From Vairimorpha apis BRL 01 (Eukaryota; Microsporidia; Nosematidae), in NCBI GenBank assembly GCA_000447185.1, contig KE647115.1, positions 1 through 30,939 of the forward strand: DNA of 30,939 nucleotides. Direction: 5' to 3'. The notes under the pieces were generated by a model. It saw only the letters and a list, made by a program, of their open reading frames with translations. It did not search any database and was not told the origin of the DNA. A program made the translations under genes and the position numbers. Below are positions 1-10,393 of this stretch, piece after piece; position 1 is the first letter of the stretch; the number at the start of each line of letters is the position of its first letter.

Positions 1-450
1 CATAACAATTAAACTAGTCATATATTCAACCGTTATAAATATCAAAGCCAATATTAGATTTATAATCGTATTAATAAATGTAAAAAACAAAAACCTTATA
101 AAATCTCCATGATTATCGTAATTTACACATGCACCAATCCACATACAATGATGGTCCATTTTTTTAATACATTTGTTGCAACTACTACAATGATGAGTTC
201 TATATGGTTTATAATTTTTACAAACTCTACAATATCTTTTACTTAACACTGCTTTTTTATTTATCTTCACATAGCCTTTTCTAAAATGTACAGACAATAG
301 AAAAAAAATTGTTAAAAAATTTAATATTAAAATGTAAATGTTCCAAGAATCATATAATTTTTTGTAAATAAAAGAGGTTATCAACGATTGTAATAATAAT
401 AATAAAATTAGTGAAAAAAATCTATACATATCATTTGTTTGTAAATTCAT
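1..450 (-). CDS. DHHC-type protein S-palmitoyltransferase, C-terminus beyond window
   Basis: This enzyme attaches palmitate to cysteines of target proteins at endomembranes. The minus-strand frame is open from an ATG at 450 to the window edge, 150 residues without a stop. Hydrophobic segments lie at about residues 10-27 and 37-54. They are followed by a cysteine-rich domain with C74, C77, the KPYRTHHC stretch, and the catalytic Asp-His-His-Cys at about 99-102, followed by MWIGACVN where most family members have PWVNNCVG-like sequence. A third membrane segment (about 116-140) follows. A CCC lies on the minus strand four bases upstream of the ATG (455-457), which supports this start. The fourth membrane segment and the cytoplasmic tail, with any family-specific motif, lie outside the window, so the subfamily (ERF2, PFA, SWF1) cannot be set. 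The family assignment is secure. Confidence 0.93.
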   Translation of the reverse strand, partial: MNLQTNDMYRFFSLILLLLLQSLITSFIYKKLYDSWNIYILILNFLTIFFLLSVHFRKGYVKINKKAVLSKRYCRVCKNYKPYRTHHCSSCNKCIKKMDHHCMWIGACVNYDNHGDFIRFLFFTFINTIINLILALIFITVEYMTSLIVM

Positions 451-931
451 AAGTGGGTCAAAAATTAATAATAAATTCTAATTTATTATTGATATAAACA
501 TTTGTTTTTGAAAAAAAATCTCTTTTTTAATTTACATTTTTTGTTTTGTAATACGTAATAATATTTAAGTAAATTTAATAAGTTTTAACAAGTTAAAATA
601 TTATAATCTACATAATTTATTATTTGTATATTTTAAAAATTTGAATTGAAATTTTATTTAATAACAGGTAAAGTTAGAAATATACAGTTTAAAGTATAAA
701 AATATTTAAAGAAATATAATACATTTCTAATAATAGATATAAAACGAAATAAACTTGTTTTTTATTCAAGAAAATTCAATTTCTAAAGTTTAGAGTACTT
801 TGATTTTTGTTATCAAACATTAAATTATATTTCAGATTAGATTTAATTAAAAATTTTGCTAAGTAAAATAAAATAATTTGTTCAAAAACAATTTCAAAGT
901 TAAATATTTTTTAATAAAATTTATAACCCAA
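451..931. other. Divergent intergenic region, AT-rich
   Basis: About 480 bases between two divergently transcribed genes. Only the two start-proximal CCC sites at its ends (455-457 on the minus strand, 927-929 on the plus strand) stand out. A TTG-started extension of the right-hand gene is open from 878, but it lacks the CCC signal and I do not accept it. Confidence 0.6.
927..929 (+). promoter_or_regulatory. CCC start signal of RPC3 gene
   Basis: The CCC lies two bases before the ATG at 932 and so favours that ATG over the in-frame TTG at 878. Confidence 0.6.
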
Positions 932-1981
932 ATGATTTTAGAATTTTATAAAGATTATGGTTCAGCATGTTATGAGATATTAAAATTTTTGAACAAAAAA
1001 AATAATAGTACATTAATTGATATGCAAAAACATTTAAATATAGAAATGGAATTTGTAATTCAAGGAGTTTCACTTCTTCTACATCGAAATATTTTAAGCT
1101 TTTACAAATTAAACAATAAATATTTCTATGGACTAAAAAATAATAATCGTCATTTTTTTAACATTTATTTAAGTTATATTAAGTCAAAATATGATTTAAA
1201 TAATTACAAATATTTTTTTATAATATTACTTAGTGGACATTATAAATTAGCAACTGAATTGGATATATGTAAAGATAACTTGATAAATGTTCTACCGCTG
1301 TTGAAAAACCATAAAAAATCAAAATCTAATTTATATGTTGTTAATTTTGATAAATTAAACAACTGTATTATCAATCAATATTTGTTACTACACATGTTTT
1401 CGTATTATTCAAAATCAATGTTTGAAGTTTATAAAATCAATATTAAAATGTCAAGATATCACTGCATCAAATATCGTAAACAATTTAGAGTCGAATCAAA
1501 TATATTTAAAAGATGACATATCATATATAAACGAAGTTTCAAATATAGATGAATATTTAAAATATTTAACAAATGCTTATTTTTGATAAAAGAAGAAAAT
1601 AAATATAAAATTTGCAATACATCGTTAAAAATTAAAGAATTGTGTAATATTATGAAAAATGAAAAACGATTAATTAATGGTTTTTTTGAATTAAAAAGTA
1701 TCAAAGACTGTGACTTATCTAAAATATTTTTAATTAAAGATTTAAAAGTTAAAATTTTTAAGTTAATGGATTATAAGATTATAAAAATAGAAAACAATGA
1801 TGTTTGGAGATTTAATAAAAAATGGAATATAAAATTTTTAAAAGTTTTGCTTACAAAAATTACAAATATTATGAATGATATTAATCAAATCTATGAAGAA
1901 GGTGTAGATAATGAAGAATTTATTGTTAGTACTTGTAATCTTCAATATTTGATTTATTTATATTTCATATTTTTAAATTAA
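932..1981 (+). CDS. RNA polymerase III subunit RPC3/RPC82-like, two frame breaks
   Basis: RPC3 (yeast C82) belongs to the Pol III heterotrimer that helps recruit the enzyme and open the promoter. The N-terminal part, from MILEFYKDYGSACYEILKFL onward, fits the RPC82 winged-helix start: a helix, then a recognition helix ending in VIQGVSLLLHRNIL, then an F/Y-rich strand. A second winged-helix unit follows (YFFIILLSGHYKLATEL). The frame leaves and returns: breaks lie near the A4 at 1445-1448 (two bases short) and the T5 at 1580-1584 (one base short). Between them the shifted frame reads as protein-like sequence (QDITASNIVNNLESNQIYLK). Read as one gene it would be about 350 residues, against 654 in yeast, which suits a reduced microsporidian subunit. 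Start chosen from the CCC motif. Identity rests on pattern similarity in a fast-evolving family, so it is moderate. Confidence 0.6.
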
Positions 1982-2412
1982 ATACTTTGAAATATACAAA
2001 ATGCTTTCTCTATTATAATTGATAAAAATATATAAAGATAAATAAGTTTTTGTTTTTTATTTTTAAATAACATGATATTATTAAATGTTCTGAATATATA
2101 TTATTAAAAAAGCTTTTATAAAGAATATAAATTTAAGTTTGGTAAAAATTTTAAAAACAAATATAAAAATATTGTTATAAAGTGCACTTAAATAATTGAA
2201 AATATAATATTTAATATAATTTTAAGTTGTATTTTTTGTGGCTAATTAAATATTTAATATGATTTAGATTTAATTTAGTTTTTTGTATAAATATTAAATA
2301 TAAATAAAATAATTTGAAGTAAAAAATATAATAATTTTATGTATAAAACATTATAAATCTTGCTTAACAAACAGTATAAATGAATAACATATAATTTTTA
2401 TATCCCTTATTA
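1982..2412 (+). other. Intergenic region upstream of coiled-coil gene
   Basis: About 430 bases, almost pure A and T, with stops in all frames. The only visible element is the CCC at 2404-2406, six bases before the next ATG. Confidence 0.55.
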
Positions 2413-3771
2413 ATGGATGATAAATTTTCTAAACTACAAAATAAAATTAAGTTACTCGAAGAACAACTTGAAGATAAAAATATTATGATTGAATTGCTTC
2501 TTAGTGAGATTAAAAAAAAAAGAAGAAATGATGATTTTGAAACAAATAAAAGAAATAAAATGTATGATGATTTAGAAAATCATAATTTCAATATAAACGG
2601 TTATGTTGATCATGATAATAACAAAATTATATCTAGTAATGAATTGCAAAATGAGAAAGAAATTATAGTAAATAAAGATAAAATTACAGATAATACTTTA
2701 ACTTGTAACAGCACAAATAATTCGGCAAATTTGAAAAAAATACAGAAAATATTAAAGATAATTTCAACAATAATTTAAATGAAAGCTTGAATGAAAAAAA
2801 TTGGGTTTTTAAATACAAATTAAAAGATGACTTAGATATATTGTTAAACAAAAAAAAGTTACTAAAATTTTCAGAGATAATGTTTTTATAGATGAATTTG
2901 TAGAATATTGTGGGGATGTGTTTCTTATAAAATCATTTGATGATTTTGTAAACATTACTTTACCTAAAAATTTAAAAAATATTTATCAGAAAATAAGCAA
3001 AAAATTTATAAATATTTAATTTTAAATATTAATAATTTATCGCTTAATTTAATTTGTTCGACAATAATTTTGTTAAGTAATGAATTTTCTGATTATGACA
3101 AATTAATTATGATTCATGATATAATTCTATATACAACAATTCATTCTAAAATATTATTTATTGTTTTTTGTTTAATTAATTCCCCAGATTTTTTTAAAAA
3201 TTGTAAAGATGATATTTTAAAAGATACATTATTTAATATTCTTTGTTTTCAATATATTATAGATATTGATATACATAAAAGTAAAAAAATAACAAATCAG
3301 TATACTTTAATAAAAAATAAATTAGGTTTAGACACACATAAAGTACTAGAAGATTATCTTTTAAATATTTCATGTGAAATACCTGTATTTAACAATTATA
3401 AATTTAACGATGAACTATATAAATATATTTATTCAGTGAGAGTTTTAGGACATTTTTTAGATTGGGATTACACTTACAATACTTATATAATCGAAAATCT
3501 TTTAAAAGAAGTTAATCCATGTAAAATAGTTTATATGGGAATTTTAGCAATTAGTAGTTTGAGGCTTTTTGGTAGAATAGAAAGTAATACATTAATTTTT
3601 ACTTATGTTAAAAATTTAATTAAGGGTTATGATGATCTAAGTTTAGTGAGTTATTTAATTATTAAACAAGTAGATGAAAATTATTCTGAAAAATATATTT
3701 CTGTATATGATACTAAAATAAAAGAAATAGGTTTTGATGTTGAATATCTTAAAAAATTTATATTGTATTAA
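2413..3771 (+). CDS. Hypothetical coiled-coil protein, three frame breaks
   Basis: I do not recognise this protein. It starts with a clear heptad-type coiled coil (LQNKIKLLEEQLEDKNIMI, residues 7-25), a basic cluster KKKRR and an Asn/Asp-rich linker. Apparent stops follow, but the frame can be followed through three A runs: 2734-2740, 2850-2857 and 2999-3004. Each break has the same direction, one base short. The last piece ends in the open helical frame 3070-3771, which has no ATG of its own and is open upstream into the previous piece. The whole would be about 453 residues: coiled coil, a compact part (FIDEFVEYCGDVFLIKSF), then a long helical C-terminus without membrane segments. Coiled coil plus helical repeat suggests a scaffold or adaptor, but I assign no function. 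Alternatively these are two genes, 2413-3019 and 3070-3771. A CCC at 2404-2406 marks the start. Confidence 0.55.
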
Positions 3772-4005
3772 ATTTCAAAAATTATTTTTAAATTTAATGT
3801 TTTATTAGAAAATAATTAAATATTCTAATTTTGTAAAATTTATTATAGAATTACAGATTATTAAATTGTTTTATAAAAATATATTTATAAACTTATAGAA
3901 AAAAATTTTGAAAATAACAAAAACAACAATAAATAATGTTAAGAATTTTTAGTATTTTTTAATAAATTAAATTCTGCTAAACGATTTAAATTTATTCTTT
4001 TAATT
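3772..4005. other. Intergenic, AT-rich
   Basis: No coding frame seen. The right end holds a short tandem repeat listed separately. Confidence 0.5.
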
Positions 4006-4021
4006 TTATTCTTTTAATTTT
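3994..4021. repeat. 14-bp tandem duplication
   Basis: ATTCTTTTAATTTT occurs twice head to tail (3994-4007 and 4008-4021). It overlaps the stop of the minus-strand fragment at 4006-4251, whose last codons and stop lie in the right-hand copy and at its edge. It may have formed by replication slippage. Confidence 0.7.
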
Positions 4022-4251
4022 AAATGATAATTTATTTCATTTATAGTTTTGAATAATTTACCACAATGATGTAAAAACCAATTTAAAATTATATGTTTTA
4101 TGTTAAATAAATTTATCTTTTTTAAATTGATCATCCATATTGAATTAAATTGCTTTTTATAAATAGATTTAAATTTGTTGATTCTAATTCTTCATCATTA
4201 AATTTATAGAAAAATGAAATTGATTGAATTAAAATTTTACAATAATATCAT
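4006..4251 (-). pseudogene. Fragment of unrecognised protein gene
   Basis: Read on the minus strand, this stretch gives protein-like sequence that is not just Lys/Asn/Ile noise: FNDEELESTNLNLFIKSNL near the start, then after a frame change near 4130 HIILNWFLHHCGKLFKTINE, ending in a stop at 4006-4008. A possible ATG is at 4249-4251, but it runs into a stop after four codons unless the frame shifts. No CCC motif lies just upstream; the nearest, at about 4325, is some 70 bases away. About 80 residues in all. It may be the tail of a decayed gene or a small gene with undercalled homopolymers. Chance cannot be excluded. Confidence 0.35.
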
Positions 4252-4622
4252 AACACAATTAAATGTATTTAATTTTTTTTTAAATAATTAAAGTAAACTA
4301 AATTTGAAATTTTAAAATATATATGGGTGTATAAAAAAACAAATAAATTGTAATTACTTAGATTACATACAAAAAAATTATAAAAATGTTTTACATCAAT
4401 TGGTTTCTATTTTTTCTTGATTGCAAAATTATTTATGTTTATAATATTTATAAAAGAATTTATATTGATGATAAAATTTAATAATTTTTTTCTTTTACTT
4501 GTGTTAAAACAATATGTAAAACATTAATCTAGTGTGAACCAATATTTTAGAGATTACAAAAAATTTATTTTTTTATTTGCAGATTTTAGCTAAAAATTTT
4601 ATTTTTTTAATACAACCCTTTA
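4252..4622 (+). other. Intergenic region upstream of TAF4
   Basis: No coding frame seen. The start-proximal CCC of the next gene is at 4616-4618, four bases before its ATG. Confidence 0.5.
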
Positions 4623-5503
4623 ATGAATAAAGATGTATTTGAAAGTCTTTCGGATTTGAAAAAAAGAAAAATAGAAGATGCGTATTACTCTGCAAGCAAT
4701 AAACAAATTACTCCTTCTGATTTTTTTAGAATATGCAAAGAACTTTTAACTACAGAAGAATATAATAATTTATTTCCACGAACTACAGAAATAAAAACTG
4801 AGCATCTAGAAGATATTCTTCAATACTCTGGAATCGATTTAAGAGAAGAAAATGAAATAATTATGGAATATAATCTTGATTATACACAAGATGATTATGA
4901 AGATTATAATGATCAAATACAGTCATTATGTAATGTAAAATTATTTCAGGATTATATACAAAAAATAGCTAAAAGTAGAAAGCTTATAGTAAGCGATCAT
5001 GTTTATCATTTACTTTTCTTAATATTAAAAAGAAAACTGTTAAATTATACAGATAGAATGGAAGAAATGAGTTTAATACGTACAGATGCTGTAATATTAA
5101 ATCAAAATTTGTCTATAAAAAATGATTTAACTAGACAACTTTGGGTTTTAGAACAAATTGAAATTAACGAAATGGAAAAATTGAACATTAATAAAAATGA
5201 TGATAAAAAATCTAAAAAGAAAAACATACAAGAAAGAGAAGATTTGGTAGTTAAAAAAAACTAAGCAATACTGTAGCATTACAAGCACTTGGAATGCAAC
5301 ATAAAAGCTGGATGAGCGGGGAAGATCATATAATTAATAAAAATAGTACTAAATTTAAGTCTATTTATTCCCCATATGATGATAAATTAATCGAAAGAAA
5401 TTTGGCAAATAGAAGTATAAATATGAAAGATTTTTTGTCTGTATTAGAAAAAGATAAACGATATAACAAATCAATTTTCACAATACAACATTTTTTTAAA
5501 TAA
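4623..5503 (+). CDS. TAF4: TFIID subunit TAF4-like, one frame break
   Basis: TAF4 is a scaffold subunit of the general transcription factor TFIID; in other eukaryotes it pairs with TAF12 through a histone fold. The protein shows the family's order. A short box DILQYSGIDLREENEI (about 64-79) corresponds to the conserved AGVNLSEE region. A histone-fold-like helical segment follows (about 103-150), then a charged coiled stretch, then ALQALGM where human TAF4 has an ALAAIG motif. The C-terminal block, with RSINMKDFLSVLEKDKRYNK and an end in HHFFK-like residues (QHFFK), matches the TAF4 C-terminal helix region. The frame breaks at the A8 run 5253-5260, one base short; afterwards it continues to 5503. 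Total about 293 residues, far below animal TAF4 (over 1000), lacking the long N-terminal region. CCC at 4616-4618. Family call is good; the symbol assumes single-copy orthology. Confidence 0.78.
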
Positions 5504-5712
5504 TCTAATATGTATTGCTTTTATGTAAAACAACAAATAATTAATATTTAATAAATCTATGTATACATTAAAAAAATATTTTATTATTTGATTCATAATA
5601 TTAAACATTAACCTATTTTATTATTAATCAATGATTAAAGTGTGAGTACTATATTAAAAATATTTTCAATTTAATAATTTAAAAATACTTAGAATTTCTC
5701 CCCCTTTATTAA

Positions 5713-6006
5713 ATGAACAATTTATTTCGTGGTATGATAGAAATTTATAAAAAAGAAGATTTAATTGAATATTTAAACAAGTTATCAGAACATGAACTAA
5801 ACACATTTTTAAAAATATTGGTTAGTTACAATTCAGAAATTGAAAACAAATTGATAAAAAGAAAGGAAATGGCTTTTCTGAAGCTTAATATTTTTAAGTT
5901 AGTATTAAAACGTATATGGTCAGATTTAGATGAAAATGATAAAAAACAATTAGCAAAATTTTTTCATGATGTTGAAGATTTTGTAATAAATTATAAAGGA
6001 AATTAA
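5713..6006 (+). CDS. Small charged hypothetical protein (97 aa)
   Basis: An uninterrupted frame with ATG at 5713, preceded eight bases upstream by a run of five C (5700-5704), the strongest C run near any start here. The product is predicted to be all helical and rich in Lys, Glu and Leu (YLNKLSEHELNTFLKILV, then DLDENDKKQLAKFFHDVEDF). It has no signal peptide, membrane segment or cysteine motif. The family is not recognised. The C run and charge balance make it a real gene rather than a chance frame; small helical proteins of this kind are often subunits of larger complexes, but nothing here shows which. Confidence 0.7.
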   Translation: MNNLFRGMIEIYKKEDLIEYLNKLSEHELNTFLKILVSYNSEIENKLIKRKEMAFLKLNIFKLVLKRIWSDLDENDKKQLAKFFHDVEDFVINYKGN

Positions 6007-7915
6007 AATGTTAATAAATTTTGTAATTAATATTTTATAAAAAAAATTAATGGAATTTTTATACTTTGTTGTATATTATTAAACATTTATATATTTTTTT
6101 ATTTCGATTTGATATATTGTATAGATAATAATTAATAATCTTTTAAAAACTTATTTTTTTTGTAGGTTTATGATTGAAACAAAATAGATTTAATTAATGT
6201 AACTTATTATAGTGTAATGAAATTTATTTTTGTATTTTTTGTTGTGTTTAAAAGACAGCTTTATTGTAAATTTTCTTTTTGATTTTATTAAATTTAAATA
6301 AAAAATATTGTGTTAAAATATACATTATTTTTAAGAAAAACTTAATTTAATTTTGGAACATTAATTGTATTTAGTTATATAAAAAAATTAAAAATTCTTT
6401 ATGGCTAGACATAAGAAAAAATTAAGCTTTATTTAAATTTATGTATTAAATTCTACATTATAATATCTTTTAATGACAAGAAAGACAATTTTCTATTTGT
6501 AAACCTAAAAAAAACAGTTGGTCATTTAGCACTAAGTATGAACAAATATAAAATATAATTTTTTGTAAAAATTTAATTAATTTAAAATTATGGATATTAT
6601 AAAATAAATAGAATTCAAACTACTCAATTCAAAAAGTTATCTATGATTACAATATCTAGATACAATTATATACAAGATTTTAAAAAAATTTAAATCTGTA
6701 TTTAAATTCATTTTTTGTTATATACAAAAAATAAAGAAATATTTATAATTGAATTATAAAATAATAATCAGACATCTATTATTGTCAAAAATGGAAAATA
6801 TTAAATTTTGGATTTTTAGATTCATAAATTAATACTTATTAAAAAAACACAAACGAGAATATTTTTTTATATTAACTAGGAATAGAATGGTAATACTTAA
6901 CATAAGAAGTTTTTTAAAATTCTAAAAATTTACTTTATATAGATGTATATTTACAATCTATCGTACTGCAGAAGACTTTAGGGTTTTTTGATTGAAGGCA
7001 AGAATATAAATAGAATGAACTTAGAGAGTAGGAAGCAAAAACAATTGGAGGGGTTAATATCAGTATATCTTTAAAAAATAGCTTACATGTTTATGGAAAT
7101 ATTTAAATTAACAGAACTAAATGCTCAAAATTATCAAAGCTAAAAAGATAAAGAAAAAAAATTAAAATAATGAAAATTAGAATAATATTAAAAATTAATA
7201 GATTGAATAAAATAACTTATTAAATTATATTAATTTTACATAAAAGTTTTTTTTTATAATTTTTAAATTTTGTAGTATAATCATTTCATAATTTACATTG
7301 TTTTATAATTAAAATAAATGTATATTTTGAAATATTTGAAAAAAAAATTAAAAAAAAGCATAAAATAATTATATATTTGATTTAAAGATATTTAATTATT
7401 AATTAAATTTTTGTATTTTTATAAAATATGGATATTAAAAATTACAATTTATTTTTTAATTTACAATATTTAATATGTATTGATAATAAATTTAACAGTA
7501 AATTTTATATAAATGATTACATTTACTTAAATAATGATTTTAAATTTTTTTTAATATTTTTATTATTAGAAAAAACTTTAAAGTATTTTATGTTAAACGT
7601 GAAAAAAAATTTATTCATTAGAAGATTTAAAACTTATATTAAATATATAACTAAATATAAGATAATTAAGATCATTTTAATAATTTTCATAAAAGAAATA
7701 GGATAAAAATGATCAAAATTTTTAGTCCTGCAAAAGCCAATTTTTTAAAGCTGATACTATAATATACAAATAGCTTATAAAAATAACACATAAATAAACC
7801 ATTTAATTTATTTTTTTGTAGATGACATTTATTTAAAATTTTAATTTTATTTGCTTGTATTAAATTAAATAATTAATAACAAATTAAATATTATAAAAAA
7901 AATTTCTTCTTATTC
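6007..7915. other. Long AT-rich region with one GC-richer island
   Basis: No supported gene in about 1900 bases. A G-richer island at about 6950-7070 stands out and is listed separately. A 92-codon ATG frame at 7428-7706 has no start signal, is almost entirely Ile, Lys, Asn, Phe, Leu and Tyr, and is about as long as chance allows at this base composition. Confidence 0.5.
6950..7070 (+). other. GC-richer island, possible retroelement scrap
   Basis: G and C content rises sharply over about 120 bases. One plus frame reads IEGKNINRMNLESRKQKQLE and then GLISVYL before a stop. The pattern (R-M-x-x-E-x-R-K) vaguely recalls the segment after the reverse transcriptase core of non-LTR retrotransposons, but the match is too short to rely on. 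A non-coding RNA is another option. Confidence 0.2.
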
Positions 7916-8542
7916 TTAATTTATATATTTCATTGCTGTTAAAATTCTAATAATAATATAATTTAAAGAAATATTATTTTCATAATGAGATTTTAAAAAT
8001 TGATTTAATTCTTCATTATACTTTAAAATATCAAGATTTTTAAAATTTTTATGAATTAAATCTTTATATATAATATCTCTACAAATATTTAAGACTTTAT
8101 ATCTAAAATCTACAGGAGAAATTCTAGAAAATATATAGAAAATTTTAGTATTTATAAATAAAAAAGTTTGATTTACATCAATATATTTAAAACTATTTAG
8201 AAATAATGTCTCAGTATCAAAATCATTCTTTTTGTTTTTAATATAAGCTGTTCTTTTCAATTCTATATAAATTGAACGAGCAAATGATAAGTTATATTGT
8301 TTTAAAAAAAGATTTTCATTATTTGTACAAAATTCATACAAAACCTGCATATTATAAAAAAATCTTTCTTGTGCGCGATCAATAATATATCCTAATTCAT
8401 TACAGTTGTAAAATATTTCTTTGAAATTTTGTTTTAGCTTTTTTATTTCATATGTATAATCTAAACTTTTAAAATCATTTTTAAGTACACTAGGTTGGCC
8501 TATAATTAAATTAATAAATAATAAAAAGATTAATTTTTTCAT
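7916..8542 (-). CDS. Secreted hypothetical protein (208 aa)
   Basis: An unbroken minus-strand gene. Residues 1-15 form a textbook signal peptide (MKKLIFLLFINLIIG), with likely cleavage before QPSVLKN. The mature part is helical and rich in Asn, Lys, Phe and Tyr, with three scattered cysteines (about 47, 72 and 154) and no membrane segment after the leader. No KDEL-like end is present. I recognise no domain. In microsporidia, lineage-specific secreted proteins of this size are candidates for spore-wall, polar-tube or host-exposed roles, but nothing in the sequence selects among these. The start has only CC directly before the ATG rather than CCC. It stands alone between two long empty regions. 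Confidence 0.72.
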   Translation of the reverse strand: MKKLIFLLFINLIIGQPSVLKNDFKSLDYTYEIKKLKQNFKEIFYNCNELGYIIDRAQERFFYNMQVLYEFCTNNENLFLKQYNLSFARSIYIELKRTAYIKNKKNDFDTETLFLNSFKYIDVNQTFLFINTKIFYIFSRISPVDFRYKVLNICRDIIYKDLIHKNFKNLDILKYNEELNQFLKSHYENNISLNYIIIRILTAMKYIN

Positions 8543-10393
8543 GGAAAAACTTCGATTTAGTATTTAAATTTTTATTTTGATTTAATATATTTAAATTACT
8601 AACATTAATTAATAATATAACATTAAATTTAAGAGAAATTTTTTTATTTATACGTATTAAAAACATTTCAAATAACTTATTTAAAAATATATTATAAATT
8701 TAAATTTTATAAAATCACTATAAACAATGAATATAAATTAATCAAATAAATAAATTTATGAAATGCTGGTGATTTATTTTACAATTTTACAAGTTTTTAT
8801 GTCATTATTGTAAAAATATTAAAGTATAAAATATTAATGGTTAATATATTTGTATGTATAATCAATATTTTATTAGTAAAATAAATTAAAATCTTTTTAA
8901 TTTGAAGTAAATTCGATTTAATTTTGGAATAAAATTTGTAGAATATAGATATGTTTTTGTTTTATTAAATAAAATGAAAAAACATTTTAATAAACGTTTT
9001 TTTTATTTAATAATATGTTTTGTTTTGAATTTTTAAATTTAAATTATAATCTAGAATTTTTTATTGGTAAAAAATATATATAATCAAATTAGATTATCTA
9101 TGTATAAATAATTATTTTAATTTTTAAAAAGAAAATTTAGATTAATAAAACATTAACATTACAAAAAAAATTATAAATTGGTTAGTTAATATTTTATATA
9201 TTAATTTAATTATAATTATTAATTAATTAAAAAATATTACAATTTTTGACTTTTTGTATTTTAAAAATTTACTTTAATCATTATTAAATTAATATTTTTT
9301 AATAATAAAATTTTAAATAGCATCATTTTAATTTTTTAGATTTATTAAATATTTTTTAATTATTAATGTTATAAAAAAAGTAATTTTTAATCTAATTTTC
9401 ATATTTAAATAAAAATACATAATTGTTGATATAATAATTATATTGTGCAATTATATATTAAATAATGTAATTCAAATAAATAAAATATTGTTCTAATTTT
9501 ATCATTAACATTATATTGATCAAATAATAAAAAAATGAAAAAAGTTTAATATAATTTCAATGAAATTGAAAACTTAAATTTGCAAATTAAAAAAAACCGT
9601 TTTATTTTTAATAAGTTGTATTTTTTATTATATATTATTTTTAAGAAAATATTAAAATATATATTAACTAAAAATTAATTTACTTTTTAATTATTAAATA
9701 TCTAATCTTATTAATAAATTTGCAAAGAATAATAAAGATTTTAATTTAAAACTATAAAGTATCTTTAAATTATACAAAACTTATATTTTTTTAATAATCA
9801 TATAGGTATATTTAAGAATATGAAACCATGAACTTTTAAAATAAAGCTTTTATATTTAATCTTTGTGTGTTAAATTTTATATAACAAAAAAAATACAATT
9901 ATATATTATATAATAATTTTTTGTACTATCAAATTTATTAGAAATAAAAAAACGTATTAATTTATAAACTATAATTATCTATAAATTAAATATCAAGTTA
10001 AAAAATTTATTTTTGTATGAAAAAAATAAAAATAAAATAATTTGTAATAATTAATTACTTTTTGAAAATTTTTTTCATTCTTAAAAATCAACATACGTGA
10101 TATTAATAAATTGATTAACTGGAAAAATTAAAAATTAATTGATTATGTTAATTTATAAAGCATTTAAGTGCAAAAATTTTGTCATATTAATTAATTTTAT
10201 AATAATATATATTGATATTTTATTTTTGTATATTTCACATATTTTTTTAATATAAACAAAATGATTTAAATAATAATATTTTTTGAAAAATTTATTTGAG
10301 CATATTTTTTAATAAGAATATTTAATTTTTAAGATAATTATAATTTATTACAAATATATATTAAAATATTATAATTTTATGTGTAAAATAATA
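8543..10393. other. Long AT-rich region without recognisable gene
   Basis: About 1850 bases of nearly pure A and T. I see no start-proximal CCC or GGG and no long frame on either strand. Confidence 0.55.

Noticed and set aside
878..931. TTG-initiated extension of RPC3
   Set aside because: The CCC motif and an ATG at 932 mark a better start; the extension is low-complexity.
1459..1704. 81-codon minus-strand frame across the RPC3 break
   Set aside because: Antisense to a protein-like plus-strand frame; low complexity and no start signal.
4321..4330. GGG at about 4325 as a minus-strand start signal for the 4006-4251 fragment
   Set aside because: No ATG follows within ten bases on the minus strand; the fragment's ATG is about 70 bases away.
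7428..7706. 92-codon ATG frame, plus strand
   Set aside because: Product is almost only Ile, Lys, Asn, Phe, Leu and Tyr; no CCC signal. Assuming about 85% A+T, a rough count gives a few tenths of a random frame this long in a window of this size.
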